Below are positions 16,559-25,510 of a stretch of 51,372 nt of DNA, one piece after another. Each line of letters opens with the position of its first letter. Position 1 is the stretch's first letter. This DNA is from Bradyrhizobium tropiciagri (GTDB taxonomy: Bacteria; Pseudomonadota; Alphaproteobacteria; Rhizobiales; Xanthobacteraceae): the NCBI RefSeq assembly GCF_001189845.1, contig NZ_LFLZ01000064.1, positions 1 to 51,372 of the forward strand, written 5' to 3'. The translations under genes and the position numbers were made by a program. Under the pieces are notes generated by a model that saw only the letters and a program-made list of their open reading frames with translations, ran no database searches and was not told where the DNA came from.

Positions 16559-17944
16559 CTACACCGGTACCCGCACCTGCGCCCGCAGGCCGCCCATCGG
16601 GCTTTCGCCGAGCATGATATCGCCGCCATGCGAGCGGGCGATGTCGCGGGCGATTGCAAGCCCGAGGCCGGTGCCGCCTTCGTCCTGGTTGCGGGCATCG
16701 TCGAGTCGCAGGAACGGCTTGAACACTTCCTCGCGCATGTTGGCGGGGATGCCGGGGCCGTCGTCGTCGACGGTGATGTTGAGATAGCGGTGGTCGCGCT
16801 GGCCGGTGATCGAGATCGTGTTGGCGTGGCGCGCCGCGTTGGACACGAGGTTGGCGAGGCAGCGCTTGAACGAGGCCGGCTTCACCGTGACCACGGGCAG
16901 GCCGTGGAATGCGACGGTCGCGGTGTGGCCGTGGCGCTCGGCGTCGCTGCGCAGCTCCTCAAGCGCCATCGCCATGTCGGTCGGCTGCGCGACCTCGCCG
17001 GAATCGCCGCGCGCGAAGGCGAGGTAGTCTTCCAGCATCATCGACATCTCGTCGACGTCCTTGCGCATCGCGTCGATCTCGGGACCTTCGCCGATCAGGG
17101 CGAGCTCGAGCTTGAAGCGGGTCAGGATGGTGCGCAAATCGTGCGACACGCCGGCGAGCATCGCGGTGCGCTGCTCGATCGAGCGCTCGACGCGCGCCTT
17201 CATCTCGATGAAGGCCTGGGCCGCGCGCCGCACCTCGCGCGCGCCGCGCGGCCGGAAGTTCGGCGCCTCGCGGCCCTTGCCGAAGCTTTCGGCAGCGTCG
17301 GCGAGCCGCAGGATCGGCTTGATCTGGTTGCGCAGGAACAGCACGGCGACGATCAACAGGATCGTCGAGGTGCCGAGCATCCAGAAGATGAAGATCTCCG
17401 AATTGGAGGCGTAGGCCGCGCTGCGCTGGGCGAAGATCCGCATCACGGAATCGTCGAGCTGCACGCGGATCTCGACCAGGTTGGACTTGCCGACGGTGTC
17501 GATCCAGAACGGACGGCTGATCTGGCGGCCGAGCTGCACCGAGAGGGTCTGGTCGAGCAGCGAGAAGAACGGCTTCGGCCCCGGCGGCGGCATGTCGCCG
17601 GCGGGGAGGAAGTCGACCACAAGCTGCAGCTTCTGGGCGATGTGGCGAAGCTGGGCGCGGTCCTTGTCCTGCGGATAATTCTTGTAGACGTCGATCAGCG
17701 CGGCGATGTCGGACACCACCGCGGCCGACAGGCGCCGCGTCACAGTGTTCCAGTGCCGCTCCATGAACACGAACGCCACCACGGTCTGCAGGATCACCAT
17801 CGGCACGATCATGATCAGCAGCGCGCGGGCGTAGAGGCCGGTCGGCATCCAGCTCTTGAACGCATTGCCCATCCAGCCGTTCGCCTTCGAGACGCGCTGC
17901 GAGGCGTTCTTGATCAGGGTCAGGCCGGAGTCGAGCGTGCTCAT
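16559..17944 (-). CDS. Sensor histidine kinase (EnvZ-like)
   Basis: A 461-residue inner-membrane kinase. One membrane helix near residues 38-62 (ALLIMIVPMVILQTVVAFVF), a periplasmic domain of about 110 residues, a second helix near 185-205, then HAMP, the dimerisation/His box GVSHDLRTILTR, N box NLVSNAARHA, G1 VDDDGPGIP and G2 GGTGLGLAIARD. The Pro usual after HDLRT is replaced by Ile. It starts 8 bases after the response-regulator stop, so it is the third gene of the marR-regulator-kinase operon. The signal is unknown; the pair resembles OmpR/EnvZ in domain design only. Confidence 0.92.
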   Translation of the reverse strand: MSTLDSGLTLIKNASQRVSKANGWMGNAFKSWMPTGLYARALLIMIVPMVILQTVVAFVFMERHWNTVTRRLSAAVVSDIAALIDVYKNYPQDKDRAQLRHIAQKLQLVVDFLPAGDMPPPGPKPFFSLLDQTLSVQLGRQISRPFWIDTVGKSNLVEIRVQLDDSVMRIFAQRSAAYASNSEIFIFWMLGTSTILLIVAVLFLRNQIKPILRLADAAESFGKGREAPNFRPRGAREVRRAAQAFIEMKARVERSIEQRTAMLAGVSHDLRTILTRFKLELALIGEGPEIDAMRKDVDEMSMMLEDYLAFARGDSGEVAQPTDMAMALEELRSDAERHGHTATVAFHGLPVVTVKPASFKRCLANLVSNAARHANTISITGQRDHRYLNITVDDDGPGIPANMREEVFKPFLRLDDARNQDEGGTGLGLAIARDIARSHGGDIMLGESPMGGLRAQVRVPV

Positions 17945-17952
17945 GCGATGTC

Positions 17953-18681
17953 TTACGGTGCGGCGACCAGGCGATAGCCGATGCCGCGGACCGCCTGCAG
18001 GAACAGCGGATTGGCGGGATCGTGCTCGATCTTGCGGCGCAGGCGGTTGATCTGCACGTCGACCGCGCGCTCGTTGACGGTGCCGCCAGAGGTCAGCTCG
18101 GCGCGCGGCACGGTCTCGCCGGGGGCGCTGGCGAGGATACGCAGCATCTCGCGCTCGCGGTCGGTGAGGTGGATGATCTCCTCGCCCTGGCGCAGCTCGC
18201 TGCGTTCGATGTGGAAGATGTAGGGGCCGAACGCGATCTGCTCGACCACCGTGACTTGCGGCGGCGCGGTGCGCTTGAGGATATTGCCGATGCGCAGCAC
18301 CAGCTCGCGCGGCTCGAACGGCTTGGCGACATAGTCGTCGGCGCCGATCTGCAGGCCCTCGATGCGCGCCTCCGCCTCATGGCGGGCGGTCAGCATGATG
18401 ATCGGCACTGTGGAGGAGGTGCGGATGAAGCGGGCGAGGTCGAAGCCGTTCTCGCCGGGCATCATCACGTCGAGGATGAGCAGGTCGAAATGCAGCCCGA
18501 GCAGCTTGGCGCGCGCGTCGGTGGCGCTCATCGCCGTCGTGACGCGATAGCCTTCGCCAGAGAGAAAGCGCGACAGCAGGTCGCGAATACGCCGGTCGTC
18601 GTCGACCAGAAGGAGATGCGGTGCGTCGTCGGCCGGCTCGACCGGCGCGCGCATCATGGTTGCAGCCTGCACCAGGTTCAC
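17953..18681 (-). CDS. OmpR/PhoB-family response regulator
   Basis: Receiver domain with acidic pair LLLVDDDRRIRD, phosphoacceptor Asp in LLILDVMMPGENG, Thr in IIMLTARHE and Lys in DYVAKPF; C-terminal winged helix (HLTDREREMLRILA, VDVQINRLRRKIE, VRGIGYRL). The full frame starts at GTG 18681, overlapping the marR stop as GTGA; an ATG at 18657 or 18654 behind GCAGG is a plausible alternative. It should be phosphorylated by the kinase encoded immediately downstream. Targets cannot be read from here. Confidence 0.93.
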   Translation of the reverse strand: MNLVQAATMMRAPVEPADDAPHLLLVDDDRRIRDLLSRFLSGEGYRVTTAMSATDARAKLLGLHFDLLILDVMMPGENGFDLARFIRTSSTVPIIMLTARHEAEARIEGLQIGADDYVAKPFEPRELVLRIGNILKRTAPPQVTVVEQIAFGPYIFHIERSELRQGEEIIHLTDREREMLRILASAPGETVPRAELTSGGTVNERAVDVQINRLRRKIEHDPANPLFLQAVRGIGYRLVAAP

Positions 18682-19226
18682 TCCCTTGTTTTCTTGCCGC
18701 CGCCGAAGATCGCTTCGAGCACCTTGTCGGGATCGTCGCGGTCGATCATCGCGCGCAGGAACTGGCGAACCGTCTCGACGCCGGCCGGATCGATCCCGGC
18801 GATCGCGCGGTTGATGCGGTCGGTCTGCAGCCCTGCGAGCTTGGCGACCAGCGCCTCGCCCTTCGGCGTCGCGTAGAGCAGGCGCTGCCGGCGATCGTTG
18901 TTGCCGGTCTTCTGCACGATGTAGCCTTCGTCCAAGAGCTGCTTGAGCACGCGCCCGAGCGATTGCTTGGTGATGCGCAGGACGTCGAGCAGGTCCGCGA
19001 CCTTCAGGCCGGGATAGCGGGTGACGAAGTGGATGACGCGGTGGTGGGCGCGGCCGAAACCGAATGCCTCCAGCTCCTGGTCGGCGTCGCCGACAAAGTC
19101 GCGGTAGGCGAAGAACAACAGCTCGATGATGTCCCAGCGCAGGTCGCGTCCGCCCGCCGCAGGAGCGTGATCATCTCCCTGCGAATCGGGCTTGGCAGCC
19201 ATGCCTGAGAAATTTATGTCAGTCAT
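18678..19226 (-). CDS. MarR-family transcriptional regulator
   Basis: A winged-helix regulator of about 182 residues. The core includes HHRVIHFVTRYPGLKVADLLDVL (helix-turn-helix lead), TKQSLGRVLKQLLDEGYI (recognition helix) and the wing NDRRQRLLYATPKGEAL. ATG 19226 (MTDINFSG) is used; ATG 19202 is possible and no site has a strong ribosome-binding sequence. It is the first gene of a coupled operon with a response regulator and kinase, and divergent from ilvE, so autoregulation and a role upstream of the two-component pair are plausible (inference). Confidence 0.88.
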   Translation of the reverse strand: MTDINFSGMAAKPDSQGDDHAPAAGGRDLRWDIIELLFFAYRDFVGDADQELEAFGFGRAHHRVIHFVTRYPGLKVADLLDVLRITKQSLGRVLKQLLDEGYIVQKTGNNDRRQRLLYATPKGEALVAKLAGLQTDRINRAIAGIDPAGVETVRQFLRAMIDRDDPDKVLEAIFGGGKKTRE

Positions 19227-19557
19227 ATTGACGTATCTTGGGTTCAATGTTACAAAACTGCCTGTCACGACGAAACATTAGGTCGTTTCGTTCCCGACAG
19301 CGTTTGAGTCGGCCTGAAAGAGCCTGCGAGGCGGTTTGGGCCGCAAATTGGACTACCGTGCGATTGTCGAGCGGCATTTCGGCAAACATACTGGACTTCA
19401 GCATTCCGCAAAAGCATGTCTAAACGGCATGTTGGCGATGGAAACCGGCCCGTGCGGCCGGTGGTGGTGAAGTCCGGGCCAGCCGAGCCTGACGGCTCCG
19501 GGGGAAACAGGCCGGCGCCCGGTATGGCGCCGGTTCCGACAGCGGAAAGCAAGAAAA

Positions 19558-20637
19558 ATGACTTTGAAATTCGACATCCAGCCTTCGCCGAATGCGACCT
19601 CCGACAAGGATCGCGCGGCGAAGCTCGTGGACCCGGGCTTCGGCCGCGTCTTCACCGACCACATGGCGATCGTCCGCTACAGCCAGGGCAAGGGCTGGCA
19701 CAGCGCCCGCGTCGAGGCACGCGCGAATTTCCCGCTCGATCCGGCCGGCGCGGTGCTGCACTACGCCCAGGAGATTTTCGAAGGCCTCAAGGCTTACCGG
19801 CGCGATGATGGCGGCGTGAACCTGTTCCGTCCGGACGCCAATGCCCGCCGCTTCCACGATTCGGCCGAACGCATGGCGATGGCGCCGCTGCCCGAGGACG
19901 TGTTCATCGACGCGGTCGAGCAGCTGGTGCGGATCGATCGCGCATGGATCCCGGGCGGCGAGGGCAGTCTCTATCTGCGGCCGTTCATGATCGCGAGCGA
20001 GGTCTTCCTCGGCGTGAAGCCGTCGGCGGAATACATCTTCTCGGTGATCGCATCGCCGGTCGGCTCCTACTTCAAGGGCGGTCCCGCGCCGGTGTCGATC
20101 TGGGTGTCGGAGAATTACACGCGCGCTGCGATCGGCGGCACCGGCGCCGTCAAGTGCGGCGGCAATTATGCCGCCAGCCTGCGCGCGCAGGCGGAGGCGA
20201 TCGAGCGCGGCTGCGACCAGGTCGTGTTCCTCGATGCGGTCGAGCGCCGCTACATCGAGGAGCTCGGCGGCATGAACATCTTCTTCGCGTTCGACGACGG
20301 CTCGCTGCTGACGCCGCCGCTCGGCACCATCCTGCCCGGCATCACCCGCGACTCGATCATCGCGCTCGCCAAGGATGCCGGCACGCGCGTGCGCGAGGAG
20401 CCCTACACGATCCAGCAGTGGCGTGCCGACGCCGCCAGCGGCAAGCTGAAGGAAGCGTTCGCCTGCGGCACCGCGGCCGTGATCTCGCCGATCGGCAAGG
20501 TGTGCTCGGCGAGCGGCGATTTCCAGATCAGCGGCGGCGTGGCCGGCCCGGTCGCCATGGGCCTGCGCAAGAAGCTGGTCGACATCCAGTACGGTCGCAC
20601 CAACGATCCGCATAACTGGATCAGAAACGTCGCCTGA
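19558..20637 (+). CDS. ilvE: Branched-chain amino acid aminotransferase
   Basis: PLP-dependent fold-type IV transaminase that interconverts Leu/Ile/Val and their 2-oxo acids. The 359 residues show HYAQEIFEGLKAYR, the substrate-binding LYLRPFMIAS, the PLP lysine in GTGAVKCGGNYAAS and the late GMNIFF...TPPLGTILPGITR. Length matches the large bacterial branch of the family. The leader of about 130 bases contains a small ACCGGCC/GGCCGGT hairpin (19443-19461). Monocistronic as far as can be seen. Confidence 0.95.
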   Translation: MTLKFDIQPSPNATSDKDRAAKLVDPGFGRVFTDHMAIVRYSQGKGWHSARVEARANFPLDPAGAVLHYAQEIFEGLKAYRRDDGGVNLFRPDANARRFHDSAERMAMAPLPEDVFIDAVEQLVRIDRAWIPGGEGSLYLRPFMIASEVFLGVKPSAEYIFSVIASPVGSYFKGGPAPVSIWVSENYTRAAIGGTGAVKCGGNYAASLRAQAEAIERGCDQVVFLDAVERRYIEELGGMNIFFAFDDGSLLTPPLGTILPGITRDSIIALAKDAGTRVREEPYTIQQWRADAASGKLKEAFACGTAAVISPIGKVCSASGDFQISGGVAGPVAMGLRKKLVDIQYGRTNDPHNWIRNVA

Positions 20638-20646
20638 CGGCCGAGG

Positions 20647-20752
20647 CGTCATTCCGGGATGGTCCATAGGACCAGACCCGGAATCTCGAGATTCCCCGGT
20701 GCGCAATTGCGCACCTGAGGTTCGCGTCTTCGACCCGCCCCGGAATCACGGT
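20647..20752. repeat. CGTCATTCCGGG palindromic repeat
   Basis: Outer inverted words CATTCCGGG and CCCCGGAATCACG, with inner GGTCC/GGACC, GAATCTCGAGATTC and TGCGCAATTGCGCA palindromes. It fills most of the ilvE-hisS gap. Confidence 0.6.
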
Positions 20753-20806
20753 GCGACAAGGACGGTGCCGGTTGCCGCCTCGCGCATCCGCTGGTAAATG
20801 GCCGCG

Positions 20807-22321
20807 ATGGCCGAGAAACCCAAAAAACCCCAGAAACTGAAGGCGCGCCTGCCGCGCGGGCTGGAAGATCGCGGCCCGGCCGCGATCAATGCCACGCGGG
20901 CGATGGTCGACAAGATCCGCGCCGTCTACGAGCTCTACGGCTTCGAGCCGGTGGAGACGCCGGCGATGGAATACACCGACGCGCTCGGCAAGTTCCTGCC
21001 CGACCAGGACCGGCCCAACGAGGGCGTGTTCTCGTTCCAGGACGATGACGAGCAGTGGATCTCGCTGCGCTACGATTTGACCGCGCCGCTGGCGCGCTAT
21101 GTCGCCGAAAACTTCGACGCGCTGCCGAAGCCTTATCGGTCGTATCGTTTCGGTTATGTGTTCCGCAACGAGAAGCCCGGTCCCGGCCGCTTCCGCCAGT
21201 TCATGCAGTTCGACGCCGACACGGTCGGCTCGGCGACGCCGGCGGCCGACGCCGAGATCTGCATGATGGCGGCCGACACGATGGAAGCGCTCGGCATTCC
21301 GCGCGGCTCCTATGTCGTGAAGGTGAACAACCGCAAGGTGCTCGACGGCGTGCTCGAGGCGATCGGCCTCGGCGGTGAGGAGAATGCCGGCCGCAGGCTC
21401 ACCGTGCTGCGCGCGATCGACAAGCTCGACAAGTTTCCCGCCGACGAGGTTCGCAAGCTGCTTGGTCCCGGGCGTTGGGATGGCGGCGAAGAGGGCAAGG
21501 GCGACTTCACCAAGGGCGCCGATTTGAGCCCAGCGGACGCCGATATCGTTCTGGCCGTCACGCAACAGCGCGCCGATTGGAGAGAGGCCATTGCCGCGGC
21601 CGAGACCTATCTTGCCAAGAGTGCGGTTGGTCAAGCCGGCGTAAGCGAGCTCGAAGAAATCGCAAAGCTGGTTGCGGCGTCCGGCTACGGCGCGGATCGC
21701 ATCCGCATCGATCCCACCGTCGTTCGCGGCCTCGAATACTACACCGGCCCGGTCTACGAGGTCGAGTTGCTGCTCGACACCAAGGACGAGAAGGGCCGCC
21801 CGGTGCGGTTCGGCTCGGTCGGCGGCGGCGGCCGCTATGACGGCCTGGTCTCACGCTTCCGCGGCGAGCCGGTGCCGGCGACCGGCTTCTCGATCGGCGT
21901 GTCGCGCCTGCAGGCCGCGCTGACCATGCTCGGCCAGCTCGACACGCAGGCCGAGTTCGGCCCCGTGGTCGTCACCGTGTTCGACCGTGACCGCGTCGCC
22001 GACTACCAGATGATGGTCGCGCAGCTGCGCCAGGCCGGCATTCGCGCCGAGCTCTATCTCGGCAATCCGAAGAACATGGGCAACCAGCTCAAATATGCCG
22101 ACCGCCGCAACTCGCCTTGCGTGATCATCCAGGGCTCGGACGAGAAGGCGCGCGGCGAGGTGCAGATCAAGGATCTGATCGAGGGCGCCAAGGCGGCGGC
22201 GGCGATCGCGTCCAACCAGGAATGGCGTGAAACGCGTCCGGCGCAGTTCTCCTGCGCGGAGGCCGATCTGGTCGCCAAGGTTCGCGAGGTGCTGGCGCGG
22301 CATGACGTGAACTGGGGATAG
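20807..22321 (+). CDS. hisS: Histidine--tRNA ligase
   Basis: Class II aminoacyl-tRNA synthetase; cytoplasmic. Motif 2 is RFGYVFRNEKPGPGRFRQF, the histidine-binding segments are GLEYYTGPVYEVEL and the motif 3 region GGGGRYDGL. It has 504 residues from ATG 20807 (MAEKPKK), chosen by similarity of that N-terminus in the family over ATG 20798. The motif 2 loop is of the alphaproteobacterial type (RNEKPGPGRFRQF rather than RHERPQKGRYRQF), the branch that reads tRNA-His lacking the extra G-1 (family knowledge). C-terminal anticodon-binding domain is present. Confidence 0.95.
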   Translation: MAEKPKKPQKLKARLPRGLEDRGPAAINATRAMVDKIRAVYELYGFEPVETPAMEYTDALGKFLPDQDRPNEGVFSFQDDDEQWISLRYDLTAPLARYVAENFDALPKPYRSYRFGYVFRNEKPGPGRFRQFMQFDADTVGSATPAADAEICMMAADTMEALGIPRGSYVVKVNNRKVLDGVLEAIGLGGEENAGRRLTVLRAIDKLDKFPADEVRKLLGPGRWDGGEEGKGDFTKGADLSPADADIVLAVTQQRADWREAIAAAETYLAKSAVGQAGVSELEEIAKLVAASGYGADRIRIDPTVVRGLEYYTGPVYEVELLLDTKDEKGRPVRFGSVGGGGRYDGLVSRFRGEPVPATGFSIGVSRLQAALTMLGQLDTQAEFGPVVVTVFDRDRVADYQMMVAQLRQAGIRAELYLGNPKNMGNQLKYADRRNSPCVIIQGSDEKARGEVQIKDLIEGAKAAAAIASNQEWRETRPAQFSCAEADLVAKVREVLARHDVNWG

Positions 22322-22331
22322 CTGGCTTGTC

Positions 22332-22354
22332 ATGCGCGGGCTTGACCCGCGCAT
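22332..22354. repeat. Hairpin ATGCGCGGG/CCCGCGCAT after hisS
   Basis: A 9-bp stem with loop CTTGA, 10 bases after the hisS stop. It is a short palindromic repeat of the same design as at 2308; no T-run follows. Confidence 0.45.
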
Positions 22355-22434
22355 CCATCTTCAAAAAGATGCAGCGCCCGCCAGGCCGGCAAATGACCGG
22401 CTTGCGCGTCAACGACAACCAGGGAGATATTCCA

Positions 22435-22638
22435 ATGCCTGAGATCACCGTGAGCATGGCCGCCGGCCGCACCGACGAGCAGAAGCTCGGCATGATGCGC
22501 GACATCACCCAGGCGCTTGTGAAGAATCTCGGCGTCGATGCCGACGCGGTTGTGATCCAGATCAACGAAGCGCCGCTGCATCACAAGATGAAGGGCGGCA
22601 AGTCGTTCGTCGAGCGCGCCGCTGCGGCGAAGAAATAG
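22435..22638 (+). CDS. 4-oxalocrotonate tautomerase family protein
   Basis: A 67-residue tautomerase-superfamily subunit. After Met removal the catalytic Pro is N-terminal (PEITVSMAAGRTDEQ), which fixes the start at ATG 22435 behind AGGGAGAT. VVIQINEAPLHH and the Gly-rich tail GGKSFVERA fit short 4-OT-like proteins that work as hexamers. The physiological substrate is unknown. Confidence 0.88.
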   Translation: MPEITVSMAAGRTDEQKLGMMRDITQALVKNLGVDADAVVIQINEAPLHHKMKGGKSFVERAAAAKK

Positions 22639-22654
22639 CCCCTATCTCTCCATG

Positions 22655-22778
22655 CGTCGTCCCTGCGAAAGCAGGGACCCATAACCACCGATGTCAGTCG
22701 TTGCGCTCGCTGGGGCTCCAGCTTTCGTGACATCGGGCATTCGTGGTTATGGGTCCCGGCTCAAGGCCGGGACGACAG
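22655..22778. repeat. GTCGTCCC...CCCATAACCAC palindromic repeat, copy 1
   Basis: Ends CGTCGTCCCTGC...GGGACCCATAACCAC and GTGGTTATGGGTCCCGG...GGGACGACAG are inverted over about 124 bases. Further copies are at 24206-24331, 27146-27449 (interrupted) and 37178-37311, all intergenic. Confidence 0.8.
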
Positions 22779-22794
22779 TCTTTTTGAGGCACCA

Positions 22795-23199
22795 ATGGAC
22801 GCACGCGACTTCATCAAGATCGGCCTGAGCGCCGAACGCATGCTGGTGGTGCCGCCGGAGCGCACGGTCGGGCATTTCGTGCCCGGCATGCCGATGGTCT
22901 ATGCGACGCCGATGATGATCCTCGAGATGGAGATGGCGTCGGGCGATGCCATCCGCGCTGCGTTGCAGCCCGGCTGGGTCACGGTCGGGACCGAGGTCGA
23001 TATCCGCCATCTCGCGGCCGCGCTTGTCGGGGCCACAGTGCGCACCACCGCGAAGGTGATCGCGGTCGAGCGCCGCGTGATCCGCTTCGAGGTTGAGGCG
23101 TTCGAGGGCGCGCGCAAGCTCGGCGAGGGTCGTCACGCCCGTGGCCTGATCAATGTCGAGAGCTTTAATAAGCGGCTGGCCGGAACGTCGGCGCAGTAA
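22795..23199 (+). CDS. FlK-like hotdog thioesterase family protein
   Basis: A 134-residue hotdog-fold protein resembling fluoroacetyl-CoA thioesterases (FlK group). Visible are VYATPMMILEMEMASGDAI (Thr and Glu of the active-site segment) and TVGTEVDIRHLAAALVGATV (His of the segment). Family members hydrolyse small acyl-CoAs; specificity for fluoroacetate is not implied. It begins 16 bases after the repeat; no terminator before the next repeat. Confidence 0.82.
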   Translation: MDARDFIKIGLSAERMLVVPPERTVGHFVPGMPMVYATPMMILEMEMASGDAIRAALQPGWVTVGTEVDIRHLAAALVGATVRTTAKVIAVERRVIRFEVEAFEGARKLGEGRHARGLINVESFNKRLAGTSAQ

Positions 23200-23240
23200 A
23201 CGTGCTCGAGTCCGCTGGACGTCGGATCCACTTGTTCGAA

Positions 23241-23333
23241 CGTCATCCTGAGGAGCGCGTAGCGCGTCTCGAAGGATGGGCCGCGGGCCGTGCACCCTTC
23301 GAGGCTCGCTGACGTGAGCACCTCAGGGTGACG
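23241..23333. repeat. CGTCATCCTGAGG palindromic repeat
   Basis: Outer inverted words CGTCATCCTGAGG and CCTCAGGGTGACG, inner CTCGAAGG/CCTTCGAGG. It lies between the convergent thioesterase gene and proC. Confidence 0.75.
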
Positions 23334-23364
23334 GATCGTCGAAATGACGGGGCCAGGGGAGAAA

Positions 23365-24192
23365 CTACTTCGCCAATTCCTTCGAGCGTCGCGTCGCGGC
23401 GGCGATGGCGCGGGTCATCAGCGGCTGTAGGCCGTCATTCGCCATCAGCACCTCAAGCGCGGCAGCGGTGGTGCCGCCGGGCGAGGTGACGTTCTGCCGC
23501 AACGTCGCCGACGGCAGATCCGAGCGGTGCAGCAACTCGCCGGAGCCGGCGACGGTCGCGCGCGCCAGCGTGGTCGCGAGCTGCTCGGGCAGGCCGGCCG
23601 CAACGCCGGCGCGAGCCAGCTCCTCGGCGAGCAGGAAGATATAGGCCGGGCCGGAGCCGGAGACCGCGGTCACTGCATCCATCAGGTTCTCATCGTCGAC
23701 CCATTCGACGAGCCCGGTCGCCTTCAGCAGCGCATCCGTCATCGCGCGCTGCGCGGCGGTGACGCGCTTTGACGGCACCGCGACCGTGATGCCGCGGCCG
23801 ATTGCCGCCGGCGTGTTCGGCATCGCCCGTACCACCGCGCCGCCGACAACTTCCTCGAGCGCTGCGATGGTCGTACCGGCCATGATCGAGACCACGAGGG
23901 TCGAGGGGCCGACCAACGCGTTCAGCGCTGCGCCGGCGTCGCGGAACGATTGCGGCTTCACCGCGACGACCAGCGTGTCGACCGTGCCGAGCTCCGTTGC
24001 CTGCGGATTGAGCCGCACGCCCTTCGCGGCAAGCGCGGAGATCTCAGGCGAAAGATGCGGATCGATCACCGCGACCTGCTTGGGCGCAAGACCCTGTGCG
24101 AGCCAGCCGGTCAGCATGGCGCCGCCCATCTTGCCCGCGCCCGCAAGCGCGATGGTGCCGGAAGTGTTCGTCAATGCGCTGCTTGTGTTCAC
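23365..24192 (-). CDS. proC: Pyrroline-5-carboxylate reductase
   Basis: Last step of proline synthesis, NAD(P)H-dependent. The 275 residues have the Rossmann motif LAGAGKMGGAMLTGWL and the family signature region SGSGPAYIFLLAEELARAG with SDLPSATLRQNVTSPGGTTAAAL near the C-terminus. Length is normal. ATG 24192. It lies downstream of the YbjN gene on the same strand but separated by a palindromic repeat. Confidence 0.95.
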   Translation of the reverse strand: MNTSSALTNTSGTIALAGAGKMGGAMLTGWLAQGLAPKQVAVIDPHLSPEISALAAKGVRLNPQATELGTVDTLVVAVKPQSFRDAGAALNALVGPSTLVVSIMAGTTIAALEEVVGGAVVRAMPNTPAAIGRGITVAVPSKRVTAAQRAMTDALLKATGLVEWVDDENLMDAVTAVSGSGPAYIFLLAEELARAGVAAGLPEQLATTLARATVAGSGELLHRSDLPSATLRQNVTSPGGTTAAALEVLMANDGLQPLMTRAIAAATRRSKELAK

Positions 24193-24205
24193 GGTATCAC
24201 CGCTT

Positions 24206-24331
24206 GTCGTCCCGGCGAAGGCCGGGACCCATAACCACAGCTGGTTCTAGTAAAGCGAAGCGGGAGCCACAAGCAGTTTGCGCGAGCCCCGAGGTCACGG
24301 AGTATGGGTCCCGGCCTTCGCCGGGACGACA
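24206..24331. repeat. GTCGTCCC...CCCATAACCAC palindromic repeat, copy 2
   Basis: Left end GTCGTCCCGGCGAAGGCCGG followed by GACCCATAACCAC; right end TATGGGTCCCGG followed by CCTTCGCCGGGACGAC. It occupies the proC-ybjN gap. Confidence 0.8.
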
Positions 24332-24361
24332 CTGAAAATGTGGAAGCGCTGGAACGAAGCC

Positions 24362-24862
24362 TTACGCTTCGCCCTCGGTATCGAACATCGCCGCGGCCAT
24401 CGCCTCGGCGGTCGACTTGCCGGCCCACACCACGAACTGGAACGCCGGATAGTAGCGCTCGCAGGCATGGATCGCGTTGACCACCATGGCCTCGCATTGC
24501 GAGGTGGAGGCGGTGAGGCCGCCGGGCAGCACCAGCGCCTGACGATGCATCACCATGCCGGTGTGGGTCCACAGATCGAAATGTCCGACCCACAATTGCT
24601 CGTTGATCGCGGCGACCAGCCGCTGCACCTCGGCGCGGCGCGCCTGCGGCATCTTCATGTCGAAGGCGCAGGCGAGATGCAGCGCCTCGATCTCACCCAT
24701 CCAGGTGAACGAGAGCTGATAATCGATCCAGTCTCCCTTGGAGACGATCGTCACCTCGTCTTCGCCGGAACGCTCGAACGCCCAGTTGTTGTCGGTGGCG
24801 ATATCCTCGACCACCGCAAGCGGGTTGTTCCGGGAATCGATAATGCTTTCGAGGAGGGACAT
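24362..24862 (-). CDS. YbjN-domain protein
   Basis: A 166-residue protein with the type III secretion chaperone-like YbjN fold (family call from overall pattern: NPLAVVEDIATDNNW, VSKGDWIDYQLSFTWMGEIEALHLACAFDM, an acidic FDTEGEA tail). YbjN proteins are proposed regulators or chaperones; the molecular role is unknown. ATG 24862 (MSLLESIIDS) is chosen over longer frames reaching 25138, which lack similarity to the family and run into the region upstream of the riboswitch. Confidence 0.8.
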   Translation of the reverse strand: MSLLESIIDSRNNPLAVVEDIATDNNWAFERSGEDEVTIVSKGDWIDYQLSFTWMGEIEALHLACAFDMKMPQARRAEVQRLVAAINEQLWVGHFDLWTHTGMVMHRQALVLPGGLTASTSQCEAMVVNAIHACERYYPAFQFVVWAGKSTAEAMAAAMFDTEGEA

Positions 24863-25309
24863 GCCGTCTCGGACCTTGTTCTTATGATCGCTTGATACGC
24901 ACACGGAAGCCGGCACTTGCGACATACTGCGTCGTGGCCGAGTGCAGTTCCTGAAACGGGCTTCCGGATGCCCCTGGACCTGACGCCGATGAAGTGATGT
25001 GATTTGCGGAATCCGCGCAACCGCACGCCGAGTCCGTCCACAGCCAAAGCGCGCATCGTCCACAGCTGATCTCCGCCACACTTGTGATTTTGCGAACAAA
25101 TCGGAATCTTCGTGATCGGTAAACGATTTGTTAACCATTTGCCGGCGCTTCGCCGCGCGCGTGAATCAGCCTTTCCGGCGCTCACACCACTCTGGAAGAG
25201 CCGCGGCGCGCTCATGGGGACATGCTGTTTCCCCATGCCAAAGGCCTTGCCCGGCTGTCGCGGTTTGGTCATATTTCGTCTCAGGCACGTCCATCCCGGG
25301 CGTGCCGAT

Positions 25310-25457
25310 GTTCTCAGGGCGGGGCGAAAATCCCCACCGGCGGTAAGGGTGATGAGCCCAAGCCCGCGAGCGCCTTCTTCCGCGAAGCCGGGAGAAGGGT
25401 CAGCAGATTCGGTGCAATTCCGAAGCCGACGGTTACAGTCCGGATGAAAGAGAACGG
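25310..25457 (+). promoter_or_regulatory. FMN riboswitch (RFN element)
   Basis: The RFN consensus is complete: TTCTCAGGGCGGGGCGAAAATC, CCCACCGGCGGTAAGGG, TGAGCCCAAGCCCGCGAGC, a variable hairpin, TCAGCAGATTCGGTG, AATTCCGAAGCCGACGGTTACAGTCCGGATG and the closing AGAGAACG that pairs with the first TTCTC. It precedes ribH by 82 bases and should repress it when FMN is bound. Confidence 0.96.
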
Positions 25458-25510
25458 TTGCGGCAGCCAACGCGATTTTTCGCGCGGGCTCGTGTCGTTG
25501 TCCGTATGCC

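Noticed and set aside
16628..17977. 449-codon plus-strand frame antisense to the histidine kinase
   Set aside because: No domain, biased composition, fully covered by the kinase gene.
19216..19236. GTCA...TGAC inverted repeat at the marR start as a MarR operator
   Set aside because: Arms are only four bases and overlap the possible start codon; not above chance.
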